Source: Cinclus cinclus (taxonomy: Eukaryota; Chordata; Aves; Passeriformes; Cinclidae). From it: DNA of 64,000 nt. The notes under the pieces were generated by a model, which saw nothing but the letters and a program-made list of their open reading frames with translations, was not told the DNA's origin and did not search any database. The position numbers and the translations under genes were made by a program. The stretch spans positions 248,001 to 312,000 of the forward strand of contig NW_026912178.1 in the NCBI RefSeq assembly GCF_963662255.1, written 5' to 3'. Position 1 is the first letter of the stretch, and every line of letters begins with the position of its first letter. Positions 25,083 through 40,600 of the stretch are shown piece after piece.

Positions 25083-25962
25083 CATTGTGACACCACAGGG
25101 GTTAAGAGAAGCAAGGAACCATTGTGACCCAAGGGAGGCTAACAATCTAATAATCCATTGTGACACCAGGGGTTGTAATAGGGCCAGGGATGAATTGTGA
25201 AAGCATGGAGCCCAAGAAAAACATGGAAACATTTTGACACCATAGAGGCCAACACTCAAATGATTCATTGTAACACCAAGTGGCCTAAAAGGGCATGGGA
25301 TGCATTGTGACACCACAGGGGTTAAGAGAAGCAAGGAATCATTGTGACCCAATGCAGGCTAACTATCTAAGATTCCCTTATGACACCAGGGGGCGCAAAA
25401 GGACCACGGATGTACTGTGACGGCATGGGGACCTATAGAAACAAGGATCTATTATGACACCATGAAGGCCAAGAATCAAATGATTCATTGTGACATCAAG
25501 TGGCCTAAAAGGGCTTGGAATGCATTGTGACACCACAGAGGTTAAGAGAAGCAGGGAACCATTGTGACCCAATGGAGGCTAACAATCTAATGATCCATTG
25601 TGACACCAGGGGTTGTAATAGGGCCAGGGATGAATTGTGAAAGCATGGGGCCCAAGAAAAACATGGAAACATTATGACACCATAGAGGCCAAGACTCAAA
25701 TGATTCATTGTAACACCAAGTGGCCTAAAAGGGCATGAGATGCATCGTGACACCACAGAGGTTAAGAGAAGCAAGGAATCATTGTGACCCAATGCAGGCT
25801 AACTATCTAAGATTCCCTTCTGACACCAGGGGGCGCAAAAGGACCACGGATGAACTGTGACAGCATGGGGACCTATAGAAACAAGGATCTATTATGACAC
25901 CATGAAGGCCAAGAATCAAATGATTCATTGTGACATCAAGTGGCCTAAAAGGGCTTGGAATG
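25083..25962. repeat. Two-unit marker cassette, copy 1
   Basis: Linked rare changes in order: CTAATAATCC in the first half A, AGGAATCATT and TTCCCTTATGAC in its B half, AGAAACAAGG, then GCAGGGAACC, CCAATGGAGG and GCATGAGATGCATCG in the second half A. This copy also has AACACTC near 25252 and a unique GATGTACTG near 25411. Confidence 0.88.
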
Positions 25963-28900
25963 CATTGTGACACAACAGGGTTTAAGAGAAGCAAGGAACC
26001 ATTGTGACCCAAGGGAGGCTAACAATCTAATGATCCATTGTGACACCAGGGGTTGTAATAGGGCCAGGGATGAATTGTGAAAGCATGGAGCCCAAGAAAA
26101 ACATGGAAACATTTTGACACCATAGAGGCCAAGACTCAAATGATTCATTGTAACACCAAGTGGCCTAAAAGGGCATGGGATGCATTGTTACACCACAGAG
26201 GTTAAGAGAAGCAAGGAACCATTGTGACCCAATGCAGGCTAACTATCTAAGATTCCCTTCTGACACCAGGGGGCGCAAAAGGACCACGGATGAACTGTGA
26301 CAGCATGGGGACCTATAGAATCAAGGATCTATTATGACACCATGAAGGCCAAGAATCAAATGATTCATTGTGACATCAAGTGGCCTAAAAGGGCTTGGAA
26401 TGCATTGTGACACCACAGAGGTTAAGAGAAGCAAGGAACCATTGTGACCCAAGGGAGGCTAACAATCTAATGATCCATTGTGACACCAGGGGTTGTAATA
26501 GGGCCAGGGATGAATTGTGAAAGCATGGGGCCCAAGAAAAACATGGAAACATTATGACACCATAGAGGCCAAGACTCAAATGATTCATTGTAACACCAAG
26601 TGGCCTAAAAGGGCATGGGATGCATTGTTACACCACAGAGGTTAAGAGAAGCAAGGAACCATTGTGACCCAATGCAGGCTAACTATCTAAGATTCCCTTC
26701 TGACACCAGGGGGCGCAAAAGGACCACGGATGAACTGTGACAGCATGGGGACCTATAGAAGCAAGGATCTATTATGACACCATGAAGGCCAAGAATCAAA
26801 TGATTCATTGTGACATCAAGTGGCCTAAAAGGGCTTGGAATGCATTGTGACACCACAGGGTTTAAGAGAAGCAAGGAACCATTGTGACCCAAGGGAGGCT
26901 AACAATCTAATGATCCATTGTGACACCAGGGGTTGTAATAGGGCCAGGGATGAATTGTGAAAGCATGGAGCCCAAGAAAAACATGGAAACATTTTGACAC
27001 CATAGAGGCCAAGACTCAAATGATTCATTGTAACACCAAGTGGCCTAAAAGGGCATGGGATGCATTGTTACACCACAGAGGTTAAGAGAAGCAAGGAACC
27101 ATTGTGACCCAATGCAGGCTAACAATCTAAGATTCCCTTCTGACACCAGGGGGCGCAAAAGGACCACGGATGAACTGTGACAGCATGGGGACCTATAGAA
27201 GCAAGGATCTATTATGACACCATGAAGGCCAAGAATCAAATGATTCATTGTGACATCAAGTGGCCTAAAAGGGCTTGGAATGCATTGTGACACCACAGAG
27301 GTTAAGAGAAGCAAGGAACCATTGTGACCCAAGGGAGGCTAACAATCTAATGATCCATTGTGACACCAGGGGTTGTAATAGGGCCAGGGATGAATTGTGA
27401 AAGCATGGGGCCCAAGAAAAACATGGAAACATTATGACACCATAGAGGCCAAGACTCAAATGATTCATTGTAACACCAAGTGGCCTAAAAGGGCATGAGA
27501 TGCATCGTGACACCACAGAGGTTAAGAGAAGCAAGGAACCATTGTGACCCAATGCAGGCTAACTATCTAAGATTCCCTTCTGACACCAGGGGGCGCAAAA
27601 GGACCACGGATGAACTGTGACAGCATGGGGACCTATAGAATCAAGGATCTATTATGACACCATGAAGGCCAAGAATCAAATGATTCATTGTGACATCAAG
27701 TGGCCTAAAAGGGCTTGGAATGCATTGTGACACAACAGGGTTTAAGAGAAGCAAGGAACCATTGTGACCCAAGGGAGGCTAACAATCTAATGATCCATTG
27801 TGACACCAGGGGTTGTAATAGGGCCAGGGATGAATTGTGAAAGCATGGGGCCCAAGAAAAACATGGAAACATTATGACACCATAGAGGCCAAGACTCAAA
27901 TGATTCATTGTAACACCAAGTGGCCTAAAAGGGCATGGGATGCATTGTTACACCACAGAGGTTAAGAGAAGCAAGGAACCATTGTGACCCAATGCAGGCT
28001 AACTATCTAAGATTCCCTTTTGACACCAAGGCGCGCAAAAGGACCACGGATGAACTGTGACGGCATGGGGACCTATAGAATCAAGGATTTATTATGACAC
28101 CATGAAGGCCAAGAATCAAATGATTCATTGTGACATCAAGTAGCCTAAAAGGGCTTGGAATGCATTGTGACACCACAGAGGTTAAGAGAAGCAAGGAACC
28201 ATTGTGACCCAAGGGAGGCTAACAATCTAATGATCCATTGTGACACCAGGGGTTGTAATAGGGCCAGGGATGAATTGTGAAAGCATGGGGCCCAAGAAAA
28301 ACATGGAAACATTATGACACCATAGAGGCCAAGACTCAAATGATTCATTGTAACACCAAGTGGCCTAAAAGGGCATGGGATGCATTGTGACACCACAGAG
28401 GTTAAGAGAAGCAAGGAACCATTGTGACCCAATGCAGGCTAACTATCTAAGATTCCCTTCTGACACCAGGGGGCGCAAAAGGACCACGGATGAACTGTGA
28501 CAGCATGGGGACCTATAGAAGCAAGGATCTATTATGACACCATGAAGGCCAAGAATCAAATGATTCATTGTGACATCAAGTGGCCTAAAAGGGCTTGGAA
28601 TGCATTGTGACACCACAGGGTTTAAGAGAAGCAAGGAACCATTGTGACCCAAGGGAGGCTAACAATCTAATGATCCATTGTGACACCAGGGGTTGTAATA
28701 GGGCCAGGGATGAATTGTGAAAGCATGGAGCCCAAGAAAAACATGGAAACATTTTGACACCATAGAGGCCAAGACTCAAATGATTCATTGTAACACCAAG
28801 TGGCCTAAAAGGGCATGGGATGCATTGTTACACCACAGAGGTTAAGAGAAGCAAGGAACCATTGTGACCCAATGCAGGCTAACAATCTAAGATTCCCTTC

Positions 28901-31900
28901 TGACACCAGGGGGCGCAAAAGGACCACGGATGAACTGTGACAGCATGGGGACCTATAGAATCAAGGATCTATTATGACACCATGAAGGCCAAGAATCAAA
29001 TGATTCATTGTGACATCAAGTGGCCTAAAAGGGCTTGGAATGCATTGTGACACCACAGAGGTTAAGAGAAGCAAGGAACCATTGTGACCCAAGGGAGGCT
29101 AACAATCTAATGATCCATTGTGACACCAGGGGTTGTAATAGGGCCAGGGATGAATTGTGAAAGCATGGGGCCCAAGAAAAACATGGAAACATTATGACAC
29201 CATAGAGGCCAAGACTCAAATGATTCATTGTAACACCAAGTGGCCTAAAAGGGCATGAGATGCATCGTGACACCACAGAGGTTAAGAGAAGCAAGGAACC
29301 ATTGTGACCCAATGCAGGCTAACTATCTAAGATTCCCTTCTGACACCAGGGGGCGCAAAAGGACCACGGATGAACTGTGACAGCATGGGGACCTATAGAA
29401 TCAAGGATCTATTATGACACCATGAAGGCCAAGAATCAAATGATTCATTGTGACATCAAGTGGCCTAAAAGGGCTTGGAATGCATTGTGACACAACAGGG
29501 TTTAAGAGAAGCAAGGAACCATTGTGACCCAAGGGAGGCTAACAATCTAATGATCCATTGTGACACCAGGGGTTGTAATAGGGCCAGGGATGAATTGTGA
29601 AAGCATGGAGCCCAAGAAAAACATGGAAACATTTTGACACCATAGAGGCCAAGACTCAAATGATTCATTGTAACACCAAGTGGCCTAAAAGGGCATGGGA
29701 TGCATTGTTACACCACAGAGGTTAAGAGAAGCAAGGAACCATTGTGACCCAATGCAGGCTAACTATCTAAGATTCCCTTCTGACACCAGGGGGCGCAAAA
29801 GGACCACGGATGAACTGTGACAGCATGGGGACCTATAGAATCAAGGATCTATTATGACACCATGAAGGCCAAGAATCAAATGATTCATTGTGACATCAAG
29901 TGGCCTAAAAGGGCTTGGAATGCATTGTGACACCACAGAGGTTAAGAGAAGCAAGGAACCATTGTGACCCAAGGGAGGCTAACAATCTAATGATCCATTG
30001 TGACACCAGGGGTTGTAATAGGGCCAGGGATGAATTGTGAAAGCATGGGGCCCAAGAAAAACATGGAAACATTATGACACCATAGAGGCCAAGACTCAAA
30101 TGATTCATTGTAACACCAAGTGGCCTAAAAGGGCATGGGATGCATTGTTACACCACAGAGGTTAAGAGAAGCAAGGAACCATTGTGACCCAATGCAGGCT
30201 AACTATCTAAGATTCCCTTTTGACACCAAGGCGCGCAAAAGGACCACGGATGAACTGTGACGGCATGGGGACCTATAGAATCAAGGATTTATTATGACAC
30301 CATGAAGGCCAAGAATCAAATGATTCATTGTGACATCAAGTAGCCTAAAAGGGCTTGGAATGCATTGTGACACCACAGAGGTTAAGAGAAGCAAGGAACC
30401 ATTGTGACCCAAGGGAGGCTAACAATCTAATGATCCATTGTGACACCAGGGGTTGTAATAGGGCCAGGGATGAATTGTGAAAGCATGGGGCCCAAGAAAA
30501 ACATGGAAACATTATGACACCATAGAGGCCAAGACTCAAATGATTCATTGTAACACCAAGTGGCCTAAAAGGGCATGGGATGCATTGTGACACCACAGAG
30601 GTTAAGAGAAGCAAGGAACCATTGTGACCCAATGCAGGCTAACTATCTAAGATTCCCTTCTGACACCAGGGGGCGCAAAAGGACCACGGATGAACTGTGA
30701 CGGCATGGGGACCTATAGAATCAAGGATTTATTATGACACCATGAAGGCCAAGAATCAAATGATTCATTGTGACATCAAGTAGCCTAAAAGGGCTTGGAA
30801 TGCATTGTGACACCACAGAGGTTAAGAGAAGCAAGGAACCATTGTGACCCAAGGGAGGCTAACAATCTAATGATCCATTGTGACACCAGGGGTTGTAATA
30901 GGGCCAGGGATGAATTGTGAAAGCATGGGGCCCAAGAAAAACATGGAAACATTATGACACCATAGAGGCCAAGACTCAAATGATTCATTGTAACACCAAG
31001 TGGCCTAAAAGGGCATGGGATGCATTGTGACACCACAGAGGTTAAGAGAAGCAAGGAACCATTGTGACCCAATGCAGGCTAACTATCTAAGATTCCCTTC
31101 TGACACCAGGGGGCGCAAAAGGACCACGGATGAACTGTGACAGCATGGGGACCTATAGAAGCAAGGATCTATTATGACACCATGAAGGCCAAGAATCAAA
31201 TGATTCATTGTGACATCAAGTGGCCTAAAAGGGCTTGGAATGCATTGTGACACCACAGGGTTTAAGAGAAGCAAGGAACCATTGTGACCCAAGGGAGGCT
31301 AACAATCTAATGATCCATTGTGACACCAGGGGTTGTAATAGGGCCAGGGATGAATTGTGAAAGCATGGAGCCCAAGAAAAACATGGAAACATTTTGACAC
31401 CATAGAGGCCAAGACTCAAATGATTCATTGTAACACCAAGTGGCCTAAAAGGGCATGGGATGCATTGTTACACCACAGAGGTTAAGAGAAGCAAGGAACC
31501 ATTGTGACCCAATGCAGGCTAACTATCTAAGATTCCCTTCTGACACCAGGGGGCGCAAAAGGACCACGGATGAACTGTGACAGCATGGGGACCTATAGAA
31601 TCAAGGATCTATTATGACACCATGAAGGCCAAGAATCAAATGATTCATTGTGACATCAAGTGGCCTAAAAGGGCTTGGAATGCATTGTGACACCACAGAG
31701 GTTAAGAGAAGCAAGGAACCATTGTGACCCAAGGGAGGCTAACAATCTAATGATCCATTGTGACACCAGGGGTTGTAATAGGGCCAGGGATGAATTGTGA
31801 AAGCATGGGGCCCAAGAAAAACATGGAAACATTATGACACCATAGAGGCCAAGACTCAAATGATTCATTGTAACACCAAGTGGCCTAAAAGGGCATGGGA

Positions 31901-32714
31901 TGCATTGTTACACCACAGAGGTTAAGAGAAGCAAGGAACCATTGTGACCCAATGCAGGCTAACTATCTAAGATTCCCTTTTGACACCAAGGCGCGCAAAA
32001 GGACCACGGATGAACTGTGACGGCATGGGGACCTATAGAATCAAGGATTTATTATGACACCATGAAGGCCAAGAATCAAATGATTCATTGTGACATCAAG
32101 TAGCCTAAAAGGGCTTGGAATGCATTGTGACACCACAGAGGTTAAGAGAAGCAAGGAACCATTGTGACCCAAGGGAGGCTAACAATCTAATGATCCATTG
32201 TGACACCAGGGGTTGTAATAGGGCCAGGGATGAATTGTGAAAGCATGGGGCCCAAGAAAAACATGGAAACATTATGACACCATAGAGGCCAAGACTCAAA
32301 TGATTCATTGTAACACCAAGTGGCCTAAAAGGGCATGGGATGCATTGTGACACCACAGAGGTTAAGAGAAGCAAGGAACCATTGTGACCCAATGCAGGCT
32401 AACTATCTAAGATTCCCTTCTGACACCAGGGGGCGCAAAAGGACCACGGATGAACTGTGACAGCATGGGGACCTATAGAAGCAAGGATCTATTATGACAC
32501 CATGAAGGCCAAGAATCAAATGATTCATTGTGACATCAAGTGGCCTAAAAGGGCTTGGAATGCATTGTGACACCACAGGGGTTAAGAGAAGCAAGGAACC
32601 ATTGTGACCCAAGGGAGGCTAACAATCTAATGATCCATTGTGACACCAGGGGTTGTAATAGGGCCAGGGATGAATTGTGAAAGCATGGAGCCCAAGAAAA
32701 ACATGGAAACATTT

Positions 32715-35700
32715 TGACACCATAGAGGCCAAGACTCAAATGATTCATTGTAACACCAAGTGGCCTAAAAGGGCATGGGATGCATTGTTACACCACAGAG
32801 GTTAAGAGAAGCAAGGAACCATTGTGACCCAATGCAGGCTAACTATCTAAGATTCCCTTCTGACACCAGGGGGCGCAAAAGGACCACGGATGAACTGTGA
32901 CAGCATGGGGACCTATAGAATCAAGGATCTATTATGACACCATGAAGGCCAAGAATCAAATGATTCATTGTGACATCAAGTGGCCTAAAAGGGCTTGGAA
33001 TGCATTGTGACACCACAGAGGTTAAGAGAAGCAAGGAACCATTGTGACCCAAGGGAGGCTAACAATCTAATGATCCATTGTGACACCAGGGGTTGTAATA
33101 GGGCCAGGGAGGAATTGTGAAAGCATAGGGCCCAAGAAAAACATGGAAACATTATGACACCATAGAGGCCAAGACTCAAATGATTCATTGTAACACCAAG
33201 TGGCCTAAAAGGGCATGGGATGCATTGTTACACCACAGAGGTTAAGAGAAGCAAGGAACCATTGTGACCCAATGCAGGCTAACAATCTAAGAATCCCTTT
33301 TGACACCAGGGGGCGCAAAAGGACCACGGATGAACTGTGACAGCATGGGGACCTATAGAAGCAAGGATCTATTATGACACCATGAAGGCCAAGAATCAAA
33401 TGATTCATTGTGACATCAAGTGGCCTAAAAGGGCTTGGAATGCATTGTGACACCACAGAGGTTAAGAGAAGCAAGGAACCATTGTGACCCAAGGGAGTCT
33501 AACAATCTAATGATCCAATGCGAAACCAGGGGTTGTAATAGGGCCAGGGATGAATTGTGAAAGCATGGGGCCCAAGAAAAACATGGAAACATTCTGACAC
33601 CATAGAGGCCAAGACTCAAATGATTCATTGTAACACCAAGTGGCCTAAAAGTGCATGGGATGCATTGTGACAGCACAGAGGTTAAGAGAAGCAAGGCACC
33701 ATTGTGACCCAATGCAGGCTAACAATCTAAGAATCCCTTTTGACATCAGGGGGCGCAAAAGGACCACGGATGAACTGTGACAGGATGGGGACCTATAGAA
33801 GCAAGGATCTATTATGACACCATGAAGGCCAAGAATCAAATGATTCATTGTGACATCAAGTGGCCAAAAAGGGCTTGGAATGCATTGTGACACAACAGGG
33901 TTTAAGAGAAGCAAGGAACCATTGTGACCCAAGGGAGGCTAACAATCTAATGATCCATTGTGACACCAGGGGTTGTAATAGGGCCAGGGATGAATTGTGA
34001 AAGCATGGGGCCCAAGAAAAACATGGAAACATTATGACACCATAGAGGCCAAGACTCAAATGATTCATTGTAACACCAAGTGGCCTAAAAGGGCATGGGA
34101 TGCATTGTTACACCACAGAGGTTAAGAGAAGCAAGGAACCATTGTGACCCAATGCAGGCTAACTATCTAAGATTCCCTTCTGACACCAGGGGGCGCAAAA
34201 GGACCACGGATGAACTGTGACAGCATGGGGACCTATAGAATCAAGGATCTATTATGACACCATGAAGGCCAAGAATCAAATGATTCATTGTGACATCAAG
34301 TGGCCTAAAAGGGCTTGGAATGCATTGTGACACCACAGAGGTTAAGAGAAGCAAGGAACCATTGTGACCCAAGGGAGGCTAACAATCTAATGATCCATTG
34401 TGACACCAGGGGTTGTAATAGGGCCAGGGATGAATTGTGAAAGCATGGGGCCCAAGAAAAACATGGAAACATTATGACACCATAGAGGCCAAGACTCAAA
34501 TGATTCATTGTAACACCAAGTGGCCTAAAAGGGCATGGGATGCATTGTTACACCACAGAGGTTAAGAGAAGCAAGGAACCATTGTGACCCAATGCAGGCT
34601 AACTATCTAAGATTCCCTTCTGACACCAGGGGGCGCAAAAGGACCACGGATGAACTGTGACAGCATGGGGACCTATAGAAGCAAGGATCTATTATGACAC
34701 CATGAAGGCCAAGAATCAAATGATTCATTGTGACATCAAGTGGCCTAAAAGGGCTTGGAATGCATTGTGACACCACAGGGGTTAAGAGAAGCAAGGAACC
34801 ATTGTGACCCAAGGGAGGCTAACAATCTAATGATCCATTGTGACACCAGGGGTTGTAATAGGGCCAGGGATGAATTGTGAAAGCATGGAGCCCAAGAAAA
34901 ACATGGAAACATTTTGACACCATAGAGGCCAAGACTCAAATGATTCATTGTAACACCAAGTGGCCTAAAAGGGCATGGGATGCATTGTTACACCACAGAG
35001 GTTAAGAGAAGCAAGGAACCATTGTGACCCAATGCAGGCTAACTATCTAAGATTCCCTTCTGACACCAGGGGGCGCAAAAGGACCACGGATGAACTGTGA
35101 CAGCATGGGGACCTATAGAATCAAGGATCTATTATGACACCATGAAGGCCAAGAATCAAATGATTCATTGTGACATCAAGTGGCCTAAAAGGGCTTGGAA
35201 TGCATTGTGACACCACAGAGGTTAAGAGAAGCAAGGAACCATTGTGACCCAAGGGAGGCTAACAATCTAATGATCCATTGTGACACCAGGGGTTGTAATA
35301 GGGCCAGGGATGAATTGTGAAAGCATGGGGCCCAAGAAAAACATGGAAACATTATGACACCATAGAGGCCAAGACTCAAATGATTCATTGTAACACCAAG
35401 TGGCCTAAAAGGGCATGGGATGCATTGTTACACCACAGAGGTTAAGAGAAGCAAGGAACCATTGTGACCCAATGCAGGCTAACTATCTAAGAATCCCTTT
35501 TGACACCAGGGGGCGCAAAAGGACCACGGATGAACTGTGACGGCATGGGGACCTATAGAAGCAAGGATCTATTATGACACCATGAAGGCCAAGAATCAAA
35601 TGATTCATTGTGACATCAAGTGGCCTAAAAGGGCTTGGAATGCATTGTGACACCACAGAGGTTAAGAGAAGCAGGGAACCATTGTGACCCAAGGGAGGCT

Positions 35701-37628
35701 AACAATCTAATGATCCATTGTGACACCAGGGGTTGTAATAGGGCCAGGGATGAATTGTGAAAGCATGGGGCCCAAGAAAAACATGGAAACATTATGACAC
35801 CATAGAGGCCAAGACTCAAATGATTCATTGTAACACCAAGTGGCCTAAAAGGGCATGGGATGCATTGTGAAACCACAGGGGTTAAGAGAAGCAAGGAACC
35901 ATTGTGACCCAATGCAGGCTAACAATCTAAGAATCCCTTTTGACACCAGGGGGCGCAAAAGGACCACGGATGAACTGTGACAGCATGGGGACCTATAGAA
36001 GCAAGGATCTATTATGACACCATGAAGGCCAAGAATCAAATGATTCATTGTGACATCAAGTGGCCTAAAAGGGCTTGGAATGCATTGTGACACCACAGGG
36101 GTTAAGAGAAGCAAGGAACCATTGTGACCCAAGGGAGTCTAACAATCTAATGATCCAATGCGAAACCAGGGGTTGTAATAGGGCCAGGGATGAATTGTGA
36201 AAGCATGGGGCCCAAGAAAAACATGGAAACATTCTGACACCATAGAGGCCAAGACTCAAATGATTCATTGTAACACCAAGTGGCCTAAAAGTGCATGGGA
36301 TGCATTGTGACAGCACAGAGGTTAAGAGAAGCAAGGCACCATTGTGACCCAATGCAGGCTAACAATCTAAGAATCCCTTTTGACACCAGGGGGCGCAAAA
36401 GGACCACGGATGAACTGTGACAGGATGGGGACCTATAGAAGCAAGGATCTATTATGACACCATGAAGGCCAAGAATCAAATGATTCATTGTGACATCAAG
36501 TGGCCTAAAAGGGCTTGGAATGCATTGTGACACAACAGGGTTAAAGAGAAGCAAGGAACCATTGTGACCCAAGGGAGGCTAACAATCTAATGATCCATTG
36601 TGACACCAGGGGTTGTAATAGGGCCAGGGATGAATTGTGAAAGCATGGAGCCCAAGAAAAACATGGAAACATTTTGACACCATAGAGGCCAAGACTCAAA
36701 TGATTCATTGTAACACCAAGTGGCCTAAAAGGGCATGGGATGCATTGTTACACCACAGAGGTTAAGAGAAGCAAGGAACCATTGTGACCCAATGCAGGCT
36801 AACTATCTAAGAATCCCTTCTGACACCAGGGCGCGCAAAAGGACCACGGATGAACTGTGACAGCATGGGGACCTATAGAAGCAAGGATCTATTATGACAC
36901 CATGAAGGCCAAGAATCAAATGATTCATTGTGACATCAAGTGGCCTAAAAGGGCTTGGAATGCATTGTGACACCACAGGGGTTAAGAGAAGCAAGGAACC
37001 ATTGTGACCCAAGGGAGGCTAACAATCTAATGATCCATTGTGACACCAGGGGTTGTAATAGGGCCAGGGATGAATTGTGAAAGCATGGGGCCCAAGAAAA
37101 ACATGGAAACATTATGACACCATAGAGGCCAAGACTCAAATGATTCATTGTAACACCAAGTGGCCTAAAAGGGCATGGGATGCATTGTTACACCACAGAG
37201 GTTAAGAGAAGCAAGGAACCATTGTGACCCAATGCAGGCTAACTATCTAAGATTCCCTTCTGACACCAGGGGGCGCAAAAGGACCACGGATGAACTGTGA
37301 CAGCATGGGGACCTATAGAATCAAGGATCTATTATGACACCATGAAGGCCAAGAATCAAATGATTCATTGTGACATCAAGTGGCCTAAAAGGTCTTGGAA
37401 TGCATTGTGACACCACAGAGGTTAAGAGAAGCAAGGAACCATTGTGACCCAAGGGAGGCTAACAATCTAATGATCCATTGTGACACCAGGGGTTGTAATA
37501 GGGCCAGGGATGAATTGTGAAAGCATGGGGCCCAAGAAAAACATGGAAACATTATGACACCATAGAGGCCAAGACTCAAATGATTCATTGTAACACCAAG
37601 TGGCCTAAAAGGGCATGGGATGCATTGT
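32715..37628. repeat. 11-unit duplication, upstream copy
   Basis: This stretch matches 37555-42468 at an offset of 4,840 bp (11 x 440), with no difference found at any marker I compared. Shared rare changes are GGAGGAATTG near 33110, GCATAGGGCC near 33125, GGCCAAAAAGGG near 33863, GGGTTAAAGAG near 36540, GGGCGCGC near 36830 and AAAGGTCTTGG near 37390. The match breaks at 32714 (T versus A) and 37629 (T versus G). Confidence 0.93.
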
Positions 37629-40600
37629 TACACCACAGAGGTTAAGAGAAGCAAGGAACCATTGTGACCCAATGCAGGCTAACTATCTAAGATTCCCTTC
37701 TGACACCAGGGGGCGCAAAAGGACCACGGATGAACTGTGACAGCATGGGGACCTATAGAATCAAGGATCTATTATGACACCATGAAGGCCAAGAATCAAA
37801 TGATTCATTGTGACATCAAGTGGCCTAAAAGGGCTTGGAATGCATTGTGACACCACAGAGGTTAAGAGAAGCAAGGAACCATTGTGACCCAAGGGAGGCT
37901 AACAATCTAATGATCCATTGTGACACCAGGGGTTGTAATAGGGCCAGGGAGGAATTGTGAAAGCATAGGGCCCAAGAAAAACATGGAAACATTATGACAC
38001 CATAGAGGCCAAGACTCAAATGATTCATTGTAACACCAAGTGGCCTAAAAGGGCATGGGATGCATTGTTACACCACAGAGGTTAAGAGAAGCAAGGAACC
38101 ATTGTGACCCAATGCAGGCTAACAATCTAAGAATCCCTTTTGACACCAGGGGGCGCAAAAGGACCACGGATGAACTGTGACAGCATGGGGACCTATAGAA
38201 GCAAGGATCTATTATGACACCATGAAGGCCAAGAATCAAATGATTCATTGTGACATCAAGTGGCCTAAAAGGGCTTGGAATGCATTGTGACACCACAGAG
38301 GTTAAGAGAAGCAAGGAACCATTGTGACCCAAGGGAGTCTAACAATCTAATGATCCAATGCGAAACCAGGGGTTGTAATAGGGCCAGGGATGAATTGTGA
38401 AAGCATGGGGCCCAAGAAAAACATGGAAACATTCTGACACCATAGAGGCCAAGACTCAAATGATTCATTGTAACACCAAGTGGCCTAAAAGTGCATGGGA
38501 TGCATTGTGACAGCACAGAGGTTAAGAGAAGCAAGGCACCATTGTGACCCAATGCAGGCTAACAATCTAAGAATCCCTTTTGACATCAGGGGGCGCAAAA
38601 GGACCACGGATGAACTGTGACAGGATGGGGACCTATAGAAGCAAGGATCTATTATGACACCATGAAGGCCAAGAATCAAATGATTCATTGTGACATCAAG
38701 TGGCCAAAAAGGGCTTGGAATGCATTGTGACACAACAGGGTTTAAGAGAAGCAAGGAACCATTGTGACCCAAGGGAGGCTAACAATCTAATGATCCATTG
38801 TGACACCAGGGGTTGTAATAGGGCCAGGGATGAATTGTGAAAGCATGGGGCCCAAGAAAAACATGGAAACATTATGACACCATAGAGGCCAAGACTCAAA
38901 TGATTCATTGTAACACCAAGTGGCCTAAAAGGGCATGGGATGCATTGTTACACCACAGAGGTTAAGAGAAGCAAGGAACCATTGTGACCCAATGCAGGCT
39001 AACTATCTAAGATTCCCTTCTGACACCAGGGGGCGCAAAAGGACCACGGATGAACTGTGACAGCATGGGGACCTATAGAATCAAGGATCTATTATGACAC
39101 CATGAAGGCCAAGAATCAAATGATTCATTGTGACATCAAGTGGCCTAAAAGGGCTTGGAATGCATTGTGACACCACAGAGGTTAAGAGAAGCAAGGAACC
39201 ATTGTGACCCAAGGGAGGCTAACAATCTAATGATCCATTGTGACACCAGGGGTTGTAATAGGGCCAGGGATGAATTGTGAAAGCATGGGGCCCAAGAAAA
39301 ACATGGAAACATTATGACACCATAGAGGCCAAGACTCAAATGATTCATTGTAACACCAAGTGGCCTAAAAGGGCATGGGATGCATTGTTACACCACAGAG
39401 GTTAAGAGAAGCAAGGAACCATTGTGACCCAATGCAGGCTAACTATCTAAGATTCCCTTCTGACACCAGGGGGCGCAAAAGGACCACGGATGAACTGTGA
39501 CAGCATGGGGACCTATAGAAGCAAGGATCTATTATGACACCATGAAGGCCAAGAATCAAATGATTCATTGTGACATCAAGTGGCCTAAAAGGGCTTGGAA
39601 TGCATTGTGACACCACAGGGGTTAAGAGAAGCAAGGAACCATTGTGACCCAAGGGAGGCTAACAATCTAATGATCCATTGTGACACCAGGGGTTGTAATA
39701 GGGCCAGGGATGAATTGTGAAAGCATGGAGCCCAAGAAAAACATGGAAACATTTTGACACCATAGAGGCCAAGACTCAAATGATTCATTGTAACACCAAG
39801 TGGCCTAAAAGGGCATGGGATGCATTGTTACACCACAGAGGTTAAGAGAAGCAAGGAACCATTGTGACCCAATGCAGGCTAACTATCTAAGATTCCCTTC
39901 TGACACCAGGGGGCGCAAAAGGACCACGGATGAACTGTGACAGCATGGGGACCTATAGAATCAAGGATCTATTATGACACCATGAAGGCCAAGAATCAAA
40001 TGATTCATTGTGACATCAAGTGGCCTAAAAGGGCTTGGAATGCATTGTGACACCACAGAGGTTAAGAGAAGCAAGGAACCATTGTGACCCAAGGGAGGCT
40101 AACAATCTAATGATCCATTGTGACACCAGGGGTTGTAATAGGGCCAGGGATGAATTGTGAAAGCATGGGGCCCAAGAAAAACATGGAAACATTATGACAC
40201 CATAGAGGCCAAGACTCAAATGATTCATTGTAACACCAAGTGGCCTAAAAGGGCATGGGATGCATTGTTACACCACAGAGGTTAAGAGAAGCAAGGAACC
40301 ATTGTGACCCAATGCAGGCTAACTATCTAAGAATCCCTTTTGACACCAGGGGGCGCAAAAGGACCACGGATGAACTGTGACGGCATGGGGACCTATAGAA
40401 GCAAGGATCTATTATGACACCATGAAGGCCAAGAATCAAATGATTCATTGTGACATCAAGTGGCCTAAAAGGGCTTGGAATGCATTGTGACACCACAGAG
40501 GTTAAGAGAAGCAGGGAACCATTGTGACCCAAGGGAGGCTAACAATCTAATGATCCATTGTGACACCAGGGGTTGTAATAGGGCCAGGGATGAATTGTGA